Under the pieces are notes generated by a model. The model ran no database searches, had not been told where the DNA came from, and saw only the letters and a program-made list of their open reading frames with translations. Shown piece by piece: positions 1 to 8,646 of a stretch of DNA of 64,000 bases (its first letter is position 1; the number at the start of each line of letters is the position of its first letter). This DNA is from Streptomyces eurythermus (GTDB taxonomy: Bacteria; Actinomycetota; Actinomycetes; Streptomycetales; Streptomycetaceae). The stretch lies in NCBI RefSeq assembly GCF_014649115.1, contig NZ_BMSK01000006.1:39367-103366 (forward strand), written 5' to 3'. The translations under genes were made by a program, and so were the position numbers.

Positions 1-1
1 C

Positions 2-79
2 GTCGCACCCGACAGCGCCCTGGGACAGGCGATGCTGAACACCCGCCGCGCGTGGGTCAACCGCCTCCTGGGCGGCTGA
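2..79 (+). CDS. 3' end of an unidentified gene
   Basis: The window opens inside a reading frame that runs to a TGA at 77-79. The 25 visible residues start VAPDSALGQA and end RAWVNRLLGG. They have normal high-GC codon use with G/C in third positions, unlike the overlapping frames. Too little is visible to name a family; the rest lies upstream of the window. It is followed by about 600 bases without a convincing gene, so it probably ends its transcription unit. Confidence 0.55.
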   Translation, partial: VAPDSALGQAMLNTRRAWVNRLLGG

Positions 80-690
80 CACCGGCAGCTCCGGTTCCGG
101 GCGGCCGACCCCTGCGGCCGTCCGGAACCGGCATCAAGCCCGCACTGCCACCCGCCGAGGTGTCCGCCGAATCCGCGATCACGCGCACACCGGGCACCGC
201 CGGCCGAATCCACGTCATAACAGCCATCGCCCGCATCGTGATCGCGGATGCCAGTGCCAGTGCCAGTGCCAGTGCCAGTGCCAGTGCTGGGCAGGGCGGA
301 CTGGCGGCGCCGGTACCGCCCTGCCGGCCCGCGACCACCAGGGTCTTGGCTGATCGGCCGAGTGCTGATCCGCCCCGTCGCCGCCCTGTCCGGGCCACGG
401 ATCCGACCGGTTGCTCCTGGAAGAGCGCGCCCCCTGCCCCCACGCCGGCGGCCCCCGCCAGGCGGCCCGGCCGGCCGGCAGACCGCGGGGGGCCACGACC
501 ACCGTGCGCGTCCACCCCGACGGACACCTCGGACCGCACCGCCACGGCGCCCAGGACCGGCCCTGCACCACCGCCGACGACTACCTCGGCCACCTCACCA
601 ACCGCTGCACCGATCCGCGTCGGCTGTCCTGCCCCCTGCCCCTCCCACTCCGGGTGCCCGGTCGGTGCTCCGCGAACGTGGCGGCGGAGG
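80..690. other. Long stretch without a supported gene
   Basis: This 611-base stretch contains the CCAGTG repeat and otherwise only overlapping open frames on both strands, as expected in GC-rich DNA. One plus-strand frame (about 411-701) contains a Cys/His-containing segment that could be a decayed small gene, but it has no ribosome-binding site and no family I recognise. The last part leads into the riboswitch and must hold its promoter. Confidence 0.5.
251..286 (+). repeat. Hexanucleotide microsatellite, six CCAGTG units
   Basis: Six perfect tandem copies of CCAGTG (36 bases) lie here, directly preceded by GGATG and followed by CTGGG. The unit is a whole number of codons in any frame, so copy-number change would not shift a frame. 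It lies in apparently non-coding DNA about 400 bases upstream of the riboswitch. Confidence 0.95.
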
Positions 691-694
691 CTGT

Positions 695-812
695 TTGTTA
701 GGCTTGCCTCGCCTCCCGTGGGGGAAGTCCGGTGAGAGTCCGGCGCTGACCCGCAACGGTGTGCACGGCACCGCGATTCAGGGGTGCCGTGCGAGCCCGA
801 TCGCCTGCGGGG
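695..812 (+). promoter_or_regulatory. Cobalamin (B12) riboswitch
   Basis: The conserved core is visible: GGGGAAGTCCGGTGAGAGTC at 720-739, then CCGGCGCTGACCCGCAACGGT in two blocks to 760. Next comes a 10-bp hairpin (763-772 pairing with 783-792), then the B12-box-like GAGCCCGATCGCCTGC (793-808). Spacing and order match actinobacterial cobalamin riboswitches, which switch expression off when cobalamin is bound. It lies 120-220 bases ahead of the importer operon, so uptake is probably repressed when B12 is sufficient. A TTAGGCTTGCCT stretch at 698-709 resembles half of a DtxR/IdeR iron box; this is weak. Confidence 0.88.
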
Positions 813-934
813 GCGTGTCGACCCGTTGACTGCTCGCCGTGGACTGCGAGAGAGGATCGCCCGGCCGGGTACGGCCGCGCGGGCTGCTCCTGCTCGACGT
901 TCAGCAGGCGGCCCGTGTGAAGGACGGCCCACCC

Positions 935-1990
935 GTGCGCCGAAGGACGGCCCCCAGCCGCATCCCCGTGCTGCCGCTCAGTCTGTCCCTGCTGCTGTTG
1001 CTCCTTGTGTCGCTCGTCGGCGGTGTGGCGCTGGGCGCCGCCGGGGTCGGCTGGGCGGAGGTGCCGCGCTTCCTGTGGGCCGGGCTCACCGGCGGCACCG
1101 TACGCGCGGGCGACGCGGCCGCCTACACCATCGTCTGGGAGATCCGGCTGCCACGGGTGCTGATCGGCGCCACGGTCGGAGCGGGTCTCGCGGCCGTAGG
1201 TGTCGCCGTGCAGGCCCTGGTGCGCAACGCGCTGGCCGACCCGTTCGTCCTCGGCATCTCCTCGGGCGCGGCGGTGGGCGCCAACGCCGTGATCCTCCTC
1301 GGCGCGTTCGCCGGGCTCGGGGTCTGGGCGCTGTCGGCCTCGGCCTTCGTGTCGGCACTCGCGGCCATGGCGCTCGTGTACGCCGTGGCCCGCTCCCCGC
1401 AGGGCCTGACACCGCTGCGGCTGATCCTGACCGGCACGGCACTGGCGTACGGCTTCCAGGCTGTCACCACCGTCATGGTGTTCGGCGCGGCCCGGGGCGA
1501 GGCGGCCAGGTCGGCGATGATGTGGCTGCTCGGCAGCCTGGGCGGCGCCACGTGGGCCCAGGTGCCGCTCGCCGCCGTCACCGTGGCGGCCGGATGGGCC
1601 TGGCTGCGCCGACGGGCCGAGGCGCTCAACGCGCTCGCCATGGGAGACGAGACCGCGGCCGCCCTGGGCGTGGGGCCGGCCCGGCTGCGCCGGGAGTTGT
1701 TCGTCGTCACCGCGGCCGTGACCGGGACGGTGGTGGCGGTCAGCGGTGCCATCGGATTCGTCGGGCTGATGGTGCCGCACGTCGCACGGATGCTGGTCGG
1801 CGCCGACCACCGGCGTGTGCTGGCCGTCGCCCCGCTCGCCGGGGCCGTACTGCTGGTGTGGGCCGACGTGCTGTCCCGGCTGGTTCTCGCCCCGGCCGAG
1901 CTGCCGGTCGGAGTGATCACCGCGGTGGTCGGCGTGCCCGCGTTCCTGCTGCTGATGCGGCGGGGCGGCTACGCGTTCGGAGGGCGCTGA
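935..1990 (+). CDS. FecCD/BtuC-type ABC importer permease
   Basis: This is the membrane subunit of a corrinoid or siderophore-type importer. About ten hydrophobic segments are visible, starting with a Leu-rich helix 15 residues in. Family landmarks include the RLPRVLIG motif, the NPLADP-like NALADPFVLGISSGA segment, the GFVGLMVPH region and the C-terminal LPVGVITAVVGVPAFL. The start is set at GTG 935, which has AAGGA ten bases upstream; GTG 917 is the in-frame alternative and ATG 839 is unlikely because it overlaps the riboswitch exit. It is first of three tightly spaced genes behind the cobalamin riboswitch, so corrinoid is the likely substrate. Streptomycete members of this clade are also annotated as F420-0 transporters. 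Confidence 0.88.
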   Translation: MRRRTAPSRIPVLPLSLSLLLLLLVSLVGGVALGAAGVGWAEVPRFLWAGLTGGTVRAGDAAAYTIVWEIRLPRVLIGATVGAGLAAVGVAVQALVRNALADPFVLGISSGAAVGANAVILLGAFAGLGVWALSASAFVSALAAMALVYAVARSPQGLTPLRLILTGTALAYGFQAVTTVMVFGAARGEAARSAMMWLLGSLGGATWAQVPLAAVTVAAGWAWLRRRAEALNALAMGDETAAALGVGPARLRRELFVVTAAVTGTVVAVSGAIGFVGLMVPHVARMLVGADHRRVLAVAPLAGAVLLVWADVLSRLVLAPAELPVGVITAVVGVPAFLLLMRRGGYAFGGR

Positions 1991-1992
1991 GC

Positions 1993-2760
1993 ATGCGACT
2001 CGACATCGACGACGTCACGATCGAGACCGCCGGAACCCGCCTGGTCGAACACGTCGACCTCACCGTGGGCAGCGGGGCGTTCGTCGGACTCGTCGGCCCC
2101 AACGGCAGCGGCAAGACGACCCTGTTGCGCTCCCTCTACCGGGCCCTGCGGCCGTCCGGGGGAGTGGTACGCCTGGACGGCGGTGACCTGCACGCCATGG
2201 ACCCCCGGGCCGCCGCCCGGGTACTGGCCGCGCTGCCGCAGGAATCCTCGGCCGAGTTCGACTTCACCGTCACCGAGGTGGTCGCCATGGGACGGCTGCC
2301 GCACCAGGGCCGCACGGCCGCCTCGGACCGGGAGATCTGCACCCGGGCGATGGAACGCACCGGCGTCGACCACCTCGCCGACCGCGGGTTCCTCGGCCTG
2401 TCGGGCGGCGAGAAGCAACGCGTCCTCCTCGCCCGCGCCCTCGCCCAGCAGCCCCGCGTCCTGATTCTCGACGAACCCACCAACCACCTCGACATCGCCC
2501 ACCAGTTGGACGTCCTGTCCCTGGTCCGCGGCAGCGGCCTGACCGTACTGGCCGCCCTCCACGACCTCAACCTGGCGGCAGCCCACTGCGATGTCCTGTA
2601 CGTCCTCGACGGTGGCCGGATCGTCGCCTCCGGGCCACCCCACGACATCCTCGAACCCCCGCTGCTGGCGAAGGTGTTCGGCGTCCGTGCCCACACCGTG
2701 CGTCATCCCGCGACGGGCGCCCGCCAGTTGCTCTTCGACCTGCTTCCGCCCACCACCTGA
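1993..2760 (+). CDS. ABC importer ATP-binding protein (BtuD/FepC-type)
   Basis: This 255-residue ATPase powers the importer encoded by the flanking genes. It has Walker A GPNGSGKTT near residue 36, the Q-loop in ALPQES, the signature LSGGEKQR near 135, Walker B VLILDEPTNHLD, and the switch His in LHDLN. Length and motifs are complete, so it should be active. The ATG lies two bases after the permease stop, indicating translational coupling. Members of this subfamily occur in both cobalamin and proposed F420-0 transporter cassettes; the upstream riboswitch favours corrinoids here. Confidence 0.9.
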   Translation: MRLDIDDVTIETAGTRLVEHVDLTVGSGAFVGLVGPNGSGKTTLLRSLYRALRPSGGVVRLDGGDLHAMDPRAAARVLAALPQESSAEFDFTVTEVVAMGRLPHQGRTAASDREICTRAMERTGVDHLADRGFLGLSGGEKQRVLLARALAQQPRVLILDEPTNHLDIAHQLDVLSLVRGSGLTVLAALHDLNLAAAHCDVLYVLDGGRIVASGPPHDILEPPLLAKVFGVRAHTVRHPATGARQLLFDLLPPTT

Positions 2761-2769
2761 AGGACGCCC

Positions 2770-3774
2770 ATGCGCAAGCGGTTCCTCGCCGCCACCCTCT
2801 GTCTCGCCGTGACCGCAACCGGATGCGGCGCCACGGTGGAGTCCTCCCGGGACGCGAAGTCCTCGGCGTCGGTCACCCTGACCAACTGCGGTCGCCGGGT
2901 GACGTACGACAAGGTCCCCGAGCGGGTCGTCACCAATGACGTCGGCATCACGGAGCTGATGTTCGCCCTGGGCCTGGAGGACCGCATGGCCGGCTTCGCC
3001 ATGCCCGATGAAAAGGGAGACCTGCGCGGTGTGCCGTGGAAGGACGGCTACGAGAAGACGACATGGCTGTCCAAGGACCAGCTCACCAAGGAGATCGTCC
3101 TCGATGCCCGGGCCGACCTCGTCTTCGCCGGCTGGAACTACGGCTTCCGAGAGGACGGCGGCTTCACCCCCGACGCCCTGGAGAAGCTCGGCATCCCGTC
3201 GTACATCCTCACCGAGTCCTGCCACAACGGCCGTTCGAAGTCCTCCCGCGGCATCATGCCACCGCTGGACGCCCTGTACGCCGACCTCACCAATCTGGGC
3301 AGGCTCTTCGGCGTCGAGAAGCGTGCGGCCGCGCTCATCGCCGACTTCAAAAGGCAGATCGCACAGGTGCGGGCCGAGGCGCCCCAGGAGGCCGCCCGTC
3401 CCTCGGTCTTCCTCTACGACAGCGGCCGGGACGCCCCTTTCACCTCCGGCCGTTACGCCGCCCCGGAACAGATCATCACCGAGGCCGGCGGTGTCAACGT
3501 CATGCACGATCTGGCGGACTCGTGGGCCGTGGTCGGCTGGGAGACCGTCGTGCAGCGTGACCCGGAGGTCATCGTCATCTGCGACTACGGCGATGTCAGT
3601 GCCGAGCGGAAGAAGGAGTTCCTGCTCTCCTACGCCCCGCTGCGGAACGTCTCCGCCGTCAAGCACCGCAGGATCGTCTCCCTCGACTACGCCGACCTGG
3701 TCGAGAGCCCCCGCAACCCGTCGGCCATCGCCCGGCTGGGTGCCTACCTGCGGACGGTACCGACCGGCCTGTGA
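2770..3774 (+). CDS. Corrinoid-type ABC substrate-binding lipoprotein (BtuF/FecB fold)
   Basis: This 334-residue binding protein should sit outside the membrane and feed the permease. Residues 1-19 form a lipoprotein signal (MRKR, hydrophobic stretch, Cys19), although the residue at -3 is Ala rather than Leu. The mature part has the two-lobed type III pattern: an N-terminal ERVVTNDVGITELMFALG lobe, a linking helix containing LGRLFGVEKRAAALIADF, and a C-terminal lobe. It starts nine bases after the ATPase stop and ends the riboswitch-controlled operon. Confidence 0.85.
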   Translation: MRKRFLAATLCLAVTATGCGATVESSRDAKSSASVTLTNCGRRVTYDKVPERVVTNDVGITELMFALGLEDRMAGFAMPDEKGDLRGVPWKDGYEKTTWLSKDQLTKEIVLDARADLVFAGWNYGFREDGGFTPDALEKLGIPSYILTESCHNGRSKSSRGIMPPLDALYADLTNLGRLFGVEKRAAALIADFKRQIAQVRAEAPQEAARPSVFLYDSGRDAPFTSGRYAAPEQIITEAGGVNVMHDLADSWAVVGWETVVQRDPEVIVICDYGDVSAERKKEFLLSYAPLRNVSAVKHRRIVSLDYADLVESPRNPSAIARLGAYLRTVPTGL

Positions 3775-3945
3775 GCAGCCGTTCGCCGAGTAACCCGAGG
3801 CGGGTCGCACGAGTGGCGCTGTTCGGTGGGCGGGCTCATGTGATCCGCGTAGGAACCGTATGGCAACAGTAAGGGCAGGGACGCGGGGGAGCGGGGTGGC
3901 ACCACGGTCTCCCGGGACCCGGCTCGCCGAGCGGTACGGGCCGGG

Positions 3946-4446
3946 TCAGGTGACCGGGCTGACGTAGTTGCCCGGGCGGCTGGCGGCCTCCTGCCGGGTG
4001 ACGCTGCCCCAACGCCACGTGAGGGTCTTCACGGTACCGCCGGGCAGGGTGACCACGGCCTGGTCGGGACGGATGATCTCGTTCCCGTTCTTCCCGGTGT
4101 CGCCGAGGAAGGTGATGGTGAACGTCGCGGTCTTGCCGGGAGCGAGATCCAGGCTGGCCCCTCCCCGCTGTTGGAGCAGCGTTTCCGGCACGCCGTCCGT
4201 GGTGAGCTCGACCGACGGCGCGCCGAGCAGGGAGCAGGCACGGTCCCCGGTGTTCTTCACCTGGACGCGGGCCGTCTCCTGCCGGTCGCTGCCGCCGCCC
4301 TGCTTGGCCGTACCACCTGCCCAGGTCAGGGTGACGTGATCGCAGGCAGGTGAGCCGGGGGCGGCCGCGGCCGGGACGGCGACGGAAAGGGAAGAGACCA
4401 GGGCGCCGGCTGCGACCCAGCGTGCGAGGTTCTGGACGCGCTGCAT
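3946..4446 (-). CDS. Secreted DUF4232-type protein
   Basis: This is a predicted 166-residue secreted protein. The start is the ATG at 4446, preceded by GGAGG five bases upstream; the longer frame lacks such a site. Residues 1-31 are a Sec-type signal (Arg-containing start, hydrophobic core, PAAAA cleavage region). The mature domain has beta-rich repeats with CDHVTLTW, VQVKNTGDRACSLLGAPSVELTTDG and APGKTATFTITF, typical of DUF4232 proteins in Streptomyces. Two Cys residues could form a disulfide. The function of the family is not known to me. It converges with the importer operon. Confidence 0.75.
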   Translation of the reverse strand: MQRVQNLARWVAAGALVSSLSVAVPAAAAPGSPACDHVTLTWAGGTAKQGGGSDRQETARVQVKNTGDRACSLLGAPSVELTTDGVPETLLQQRGGASLDLAPGKTATFTITFLGDTGKNGNEIIRPDQAVVTLPGGTVKTLTWRWGSVTRQEAASRPGNYVSPVT

Positions 4447-4704
4447 CAGGGCCTCCGATGAGTGTGACGGCAGTGGCTGGCAGGTATCCGGTACCGCGTA
4501 CGGGACGACAGACCCCTCTTGAACCGCCAACCACTGAACGTTGAACCGCTGAGCGCCGAACTGCTGTGCCCGCTGAGCGAGGGGCTAGGGCCCGGGACCG
4601 GCGTCCTCGTTCCAAAGTCCCTGTCGCGGCAGGTCCATCGGCCGATGGACGCCCCGCCCAAGGGGGTGATCATGAGATCCGTCCGCTCGAGCCGAGGAGG
4701 AGCC

Positions 4705-5442
4705 GTGCAGGTGGAGCAAGTGGACTGGGTCGACATCCCGGCCGGGGTGGTGCGCCGGGGAACGCCGGTCGACGAGGTGGCGGTGGTGGCCCGCCGTTAC
4801 GCGGACACGGGTGTGCCGATGGAGTGGTACCTGAAGGAAGCCCCGCGCGCGGAGATCCACGTCCCGGCGTTCCGGATCGCCCGCACCCCGGTCACGGTGG
4901 GCCAGTGGGCATGCTTCGCGGCGGCCACGGGGCGACCGGTCCCCCAGGGGCCGACGGACCATCCGGTCATCGGGGTCGCCTGGGAGGCGGCGACGGCCTA
5001 CTGCCGGTGGCTCGGGGAGCGGCTCGGCGGCCTCGCGGTACGGCTGCCCACCGAGGACGAGTGGGAGCGCGCGGCACGGGGGGACGACGACCGTGAGTTC
5101 CCCTGGGGCGACGAGTACCGCACCGGCCTGGCCAATCTGGTGGACCTCGGCATCGGCACCACGACACCCGTGGGCTCGTTCCCCGAGGGTGCCAGCCCGT
5201 TCGGGGTGCTGGACATGGCGGGCAACGCCGACGAGTGGACCTCCACCCGGTACGCCCCTTACCCCGGCGCGCCCGCCGACGTACCGAACACCGAGGGGTG
5301 GGCGTTCGACCCGCACGTCACCCGAGGCGGCGCCTTCCGCCACGACCGCGACCTCGCCCGCTGCGCCCGCAGGCACGGCGCCTACGAGCCGGATCTCGAA
5401 GCGATCGGTGTGGGCTTCCGCCTGGCGGCCCCGGCCGCGTAG
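4705..5442 (+). CDS. Formylglycine-generating-enzyme-fold (SUMF1) protein, probably not an FGE
   Basis: This 245-residue protein has the SUMF1/FGE-sulfatase fold: [69 protein letters not shown] and a final VGFRLA. The start is GTG 4705, with GAGGAGG four bases upstream. True FGEs use two Cys residues in a GGS-x-x-C-x4-C segment. Here the matching segment is [12 protein letters not shown], with no Cys at either position, so oxidation of sulfatase cysteines is unlikely. It may serve as a partner or binding domain. No sulfatase gene lies nearby. Confidence 0.8.
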   Translation: MQVEQVDWVDIPAGVVRRGTPVDEVAVVARRYADTGVPMEWYLKEAPRAEIHVPAFRIARTPVTVGQWACFAAATGRPVPQGPTDHPVIGVAWEAATAYCRWLGERLGGLAVRLPTEDEWERAARGDDDREFPWGDEYRTGLANLVDLGIGTTTPVGSFPEGASPFGVLDMAGNADEWTSTRYAPYPGAPADVPNTEGWAFDPHVTRGGAFRHDRDLARCARRHGAYEPDLEAIGVGFRLAAPAA

Positions 5443-5474
5443 GACCAGGTGCTGGGCACCCCCAAAGGCGGTGG

Positions 5475-6110
5475 ACTCGTCGGAAGCGCAAGGCCTTCAC
5501 ATGCCGGCGGTCACATAGGGCACACAGGGGCTACGCGGGTCAGCGCGATGCGCGCTTCGACGGGGGGCGGCGGGTGCGCACCGGGCAAGGCGGCGCACCC
5601 TTCGCCAAGCCGCGCGACGCGGCGGCGGGCACCCCGCGCGCCAAGGACCGCGCGTACACGGTCGAGATGACGTTCGCCTACGGACTGCTGCCGCTGCCCG
5701 GCACCGGCGAGGCACTCACCACGGAGCAGACCGAGGCGGTGCACAGCGCGCTCATCGACCGCGCGGCCGGGCGCGGCGTCCACACGCCCGCCGGTACGCG
5801 CGTCGCGGGCCCGCTCCGCCCGCCCCGGAAGGGGAAGAGACGGGGGCGACGGGGCCGCGGGCCCGTCGGCCCAGATGAAGGTCGTGGTCACCGGCGCGAT
5901 GACCGGCCCTCTCGCGGACCTCTCCCGCAGCCGGATGAACGAGCTGATCGAGCGCGCCGGCGGCAAGTCGTCGGGCAGCGTCTCGAAGGACACCGGCCCG
6001 GTCGTCGCGGGCGAGGGAGCGGCTCCAAGCATGCGCAGGCCGAGTCCCTCGGCGTCCGCCTCGCCACCCCCGGCGAGTTCGCCGCAATGGCCGCGGAGCC
6101 GCTCGGCTGA
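5475..6110 (+). pseudogene. Frameshifted C-terminal relic of a BRCT-domain (exonuclease-type) protein
   Basis: Protein-like sequence is spread over two frames. Frame A (about 5490-5870) carries [20 protein letters not shown]. The other frame (5875-6030) carries the BRCT core [33 protein letters not shown] and VAGEGA. Frame A then resumes (to 6110) with [19 protein letters not shown] and the stop. The two shifts are single-base and opposite in sign, at about 5872 and 6030. No N-terminal nuclease domain or credible start precedes it. It looks like a degraded copy of the actinobacterial exonuclease/BRCT family; the family name is from memory of similar proteins. Confidence 0.7.
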
Positions 6111-6117
6111 CGGGTCC

Positions 6118-6855
6118 TCAGGCCGCCGCCACGTCGTCGGCGATCGTGCGCTCCTCGCCCGCCGGGTGCGTCACGTGATGGACGAGCGCCGCGAGCAGAC
6201 CGCCGACCAGTGGCGCGACGATGAACAGCCACAGCTGCGACAGCGCGGAACCACCGGCGAACAGGGCCGGGCCGAGGCTGCGCGCCGGATTGACCGACGT
6301 GCCGGTCAGCGGGATGCCGAGGAGGTGGATGACGGCGAGGGCGATGCCGATGGGCAGGCCGTCGAAGCCGACGACCGCGACCCGGTGCGTCACCCCGAGC
6401 ACCACGAACACGAGGAGGAAGGTGAGGACGACCTCGGCGAGGAACGCGCCGCCGGTATTGATGTGCACCGCGGACCGGTCCCCGTAGCCGTTGCTGCCGA
6501 AGGCACCGTCGGTCTGGACGCCGGGCACCTGCTTGGTGAGCAGGAAGAGCAGGGCCGCCCCGGCGATACCGCCGACGAACTGCGCGACCCAGTAGCCGAT
6601 CGCGGTGGCCACGTCGATGCGGCGGGCGCACAGCATGCCCAGGGTCACCGCCGGATTGACGTGGCACCCGGAGATCGGCCCGAGCGCGTAGGCGAGGGCG
6701 AGCAGCACGAAGCCGAAGGCCAGCGCGATCCCCAGGGTGCCGATGAACTCGACCCCGAGCACCGCGCAGCCCACGGCGAAGAAGACCAGAAGCAGAGTCC
6801 CGAGGAACTCCGACGCCAACGCCCGCGTACGCATCGCCATCGCCACCACCCTCAC
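6118..6855 (-). CDS. aqpZ: Aquaporin (AqpZ-like channel)
   Basis: This is a 245-residue major intrinsic protein with six hydrophobic helices and both half-helix signatures, GCHVNPAVT and GTSVNPARS. The latter carries the selectivity-filter Arg, preceded by Thr as in water-selective AqpZ. A His in the [11 protein letters not shown] segment matches the filter position, supporting water rather than glycerol transport. It is read from GTG 6855, with AAAGGA six bases upstream; ATG codons at 6840 and 6834 are alternatives. It stands alone, ending seven bases from the BRCT relic, and faces away from the TetR gene at 7145. Confidence 0.9.
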   Translation of the reverse strand: MRVVAMAMRTRALASEFLGTLLLVFFAVGCAVLGVEFIGTLGIALAFGFVLLALAYALGPISGCHVNPAVTLGMLCARRIDVATAIGYWVAQFVGGIAGAALLFLLTKQVPGVQTDGAFGSNGYGDRSAVHINTGGAFLAEVVLTFLLVFVVLGVTHRVAVVGFDGLPIGIALAVIHLLGIPLTGTSVNPARSLGPALFAGGSALSQLWLFIVAPLVGGLLAALVHHVTHPAGEERTIADDVAAA

Positions 6856-7144
6856 CTACGTCCTTTTCAGTCGTGTCGTAAGGAAGCCTCGGCCGGACGG
6901 GGTACGCGCGCCCGTCGGAGGGCCGTGATACGGGGCCGGACGAGTGACGGACGGACCTCGCCGGCCCTGCCGGCCGCCTCGCGACGGCAGCGCGTGCGGC
7001 TTCGGCGGGCCGCCCCGTCCAGAGGCGCGGGCGGCTTCGCGGCGGGGCCGCCGGGGCGCCGGGGTGTCCTCCTTCCCATGGCGACGGTCAATAGCGTTGG
7101 TGATACCTTCTAACCATCGGTGCCGAGAGAGCGGGGAGACGGCC

Positions 7145-7795
7145 GTGAGCAAGCCGGAGGCGAGCACGCCCAGGGAGCGCTACCGCGCCCAGGTGCGCGA
7201 GGAGATCAAGAAGCACGCCTGGGAGCAGATCGCGTCCGCGGGGGCCTCCGCGCTCTCCCTCAACGCCATCGCCAAGCGGATGGGCATGAGCGGACCGGCC
7301 CTGTACCGCTACTTCGCCGGCCGCGACGAGCTGATCACCGAACTGATCAGGGACGCCTACCGCAGCCTGGCCGACACCTTCCGCGCCCGCGCCGAGGCCG
7401 GCCCCGACCTCCGGGACCTCGCGCACGCCCTGCGCGAGTGGGCCCTGGCCGACCCCCAGCGCTACTTCCTCGTCTACGGCACTCCGGTCCCCGGCTACCA
7501 GGCGCCCGACGACACCACCCGGATCGCCTCGGAGATCATGGCCGTCATCCTCGACGCCTGCACCGCCGGACAGGTCCCCGACGAGCCGGCGTCACCCCTG
7601 GAGGAACATCTGCACGCCCACCGGGACTGGGCCGGCCGGCACCCGGCACCCCCGTCCGCCCTCCGGCGCGCCCTCACCTTCTGGACCCGGCTGCACGGCG
7701 TGCTGTCCCTCGAACTCGCGGGCCAGTTCACGGGCATGCGCTTCGACCCGGCCCACCTGTACACCGCCGAGGCGGAGTCCGTCGCCCGCGACTGA
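7145..7795 (+). CDS. TetR-family regulator
   Basis: This 216-residue repressor has an N-terminal HTH at about residues 20-65 (IASAGASALSLNAIAKRMGMSGPALYRYFAGRDELITELI). The effector domain of about 140 residues includes REWALADPQRYFLVYGTPVPGY, as in the WHG-type TetR C-terminal family. The start is GTG 7145 with GGGGAG upstream; the open frame extends to 6944 but has no ribosome site there. It is divergent from the aquaporin gene, 290 bases away, and may control it or itself. No clear palindrome settles this. Confidence 0.85.
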   Translation: MSKPEASTPRERYRAQVREEIKKHAWEQIASAGASALSLNAIAKRMGMSGPALYRYFAGRDELITELIRDAYRSLADTFRARAEAGPDLRDLAHALREWALADPQRYFLVYGTPVPGYQAPDDTTRIASEIMAVILDACTAGQVPDEPASPLEEHLHAHRDWAGRHPAPPSALRRALTFWTRLHGVLSLELAGQFTGMRFDPAHLYTAEAESVARD

Positions 7796-7858
7796 CCGGG
7801 GTCGCACACCCCCGCCGTGGTTCGGTGCGTGCCGGAGGCCTCGTGTCACGATGAGCGC

Positions 7859-8515
7859 ATGAGCGATGAACGGCGAAGCCTGCTCGCGGAGAAGACACCC
7901 TTCCCCGACGACCTCGATGAAAGACTGCGCGCCCAACTCACCTTCCTGGTGGAGGTGGATCAGCTCAAGACCATCCTCCGGCAGTCCCCCCTGGCCGCCG
8001 CGGACCGGCGCGAGAACGACGCGGAGCATTCGTGGCACCTGGCGATGATGGTGGTGATCCTCGCCGAACACTCCGACCGGCCCATCGACGTCGGGCACAC
8101 CGTCCAGCTCGTCCTGCTGCACGATCTGGTGGAGATCTACGCCGGCGACACCCCGCTGTACGACAGTGCCGCGGGCACCGGTCAGCAGGAGCGTGAAGCC
8201 GCCGCGGCCGACGAGCTGTTCGGCCTGCTGCCACCGGACCAGGCCCGGCGGATGCGCTCCCTGTGGGACGAGTTCGAGGAACGCCGCACCCCCGAGGCGA
8301 AGTTCGCCAAGGCGATGGACCGGCTCCAGCCGCTCCTGCTCAACTGGATGGCCCGTGGCGGCACATGGCGTACCCCGGGCATCACCGCGGACGACGTCCG
8401 CGCCCGCAAGGCCGTGATCGGGGAGGCGTCCTCCTCGCTGTGGCTGGCCGGGCGGCGCCTCATCGACGAGGGGGAGGCGCGGGGCTGGTCGAGAAGCGGC
8501 GTGCCCCGGCCCTGA
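7859..8515 (+). CDS. HD-domain phosphohydrolase (5'-deoxynucleotidase-like)
   Basis: This 218-residue protein belongs to the HD_3 (YfbR-like) group. Metal ligands are visible in order: His in ENDAEHSWHLAMM, the HD pair in VLLHDLVEIYAGD, and a later Asp in AKAMDRLQPLLLNW. These are the residues that hydrolyse nucleoside monophosphates in related enzymes; the substrate is inferred. The start is ATG 7859. It follows the TetR gene by 63 bases on the same strand and could be co-transcribed, although nothing links their functions. Confidence 0.8.
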   Translation: MSDERRSLLAEKTPFPDDLDERLRAQLTFLVEVDQLKTILRQSPLAAADRRENDAEHSWHLAMMVVILAEHSDRPIDVGHTVQLVLLHDLVEIYAGDTPLYDSAAGTGQQEREAAAADELFGLLPPDQARRMRSLWDEFEERRTPEAKFAKAMDRLQPLLLNWMARGGTWRTPGITADDVRARKAVIGEASSSLWLAGRRLIDEGEARGWSRSGVPRP

Positions 8516-8646
8516 CGCAGGGTGTCGTGCCGCCGGCCCGGAGCCGTGCGTCCGGCACACCCGTGGACGCCCCGGTGTTCGACTGCGGGCTGTCGCGGCA
8601 CCGGATGATCCGCCACCCGCAGCCCTCCGGCCGGAGCACCGGTGGT

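Noticed and set aside
251..286. CRISPR array
   Set aside because: The repeats are contiguous hexamers without spacers.
411..701. Plus-strand frame with VRVHPDGHLGPHRHGAQDRP and Cys residues
   Set aside because: It has no ribosome site, an odd codon pattern on both sides and no family I recognise, and it runs into the riboswitch.
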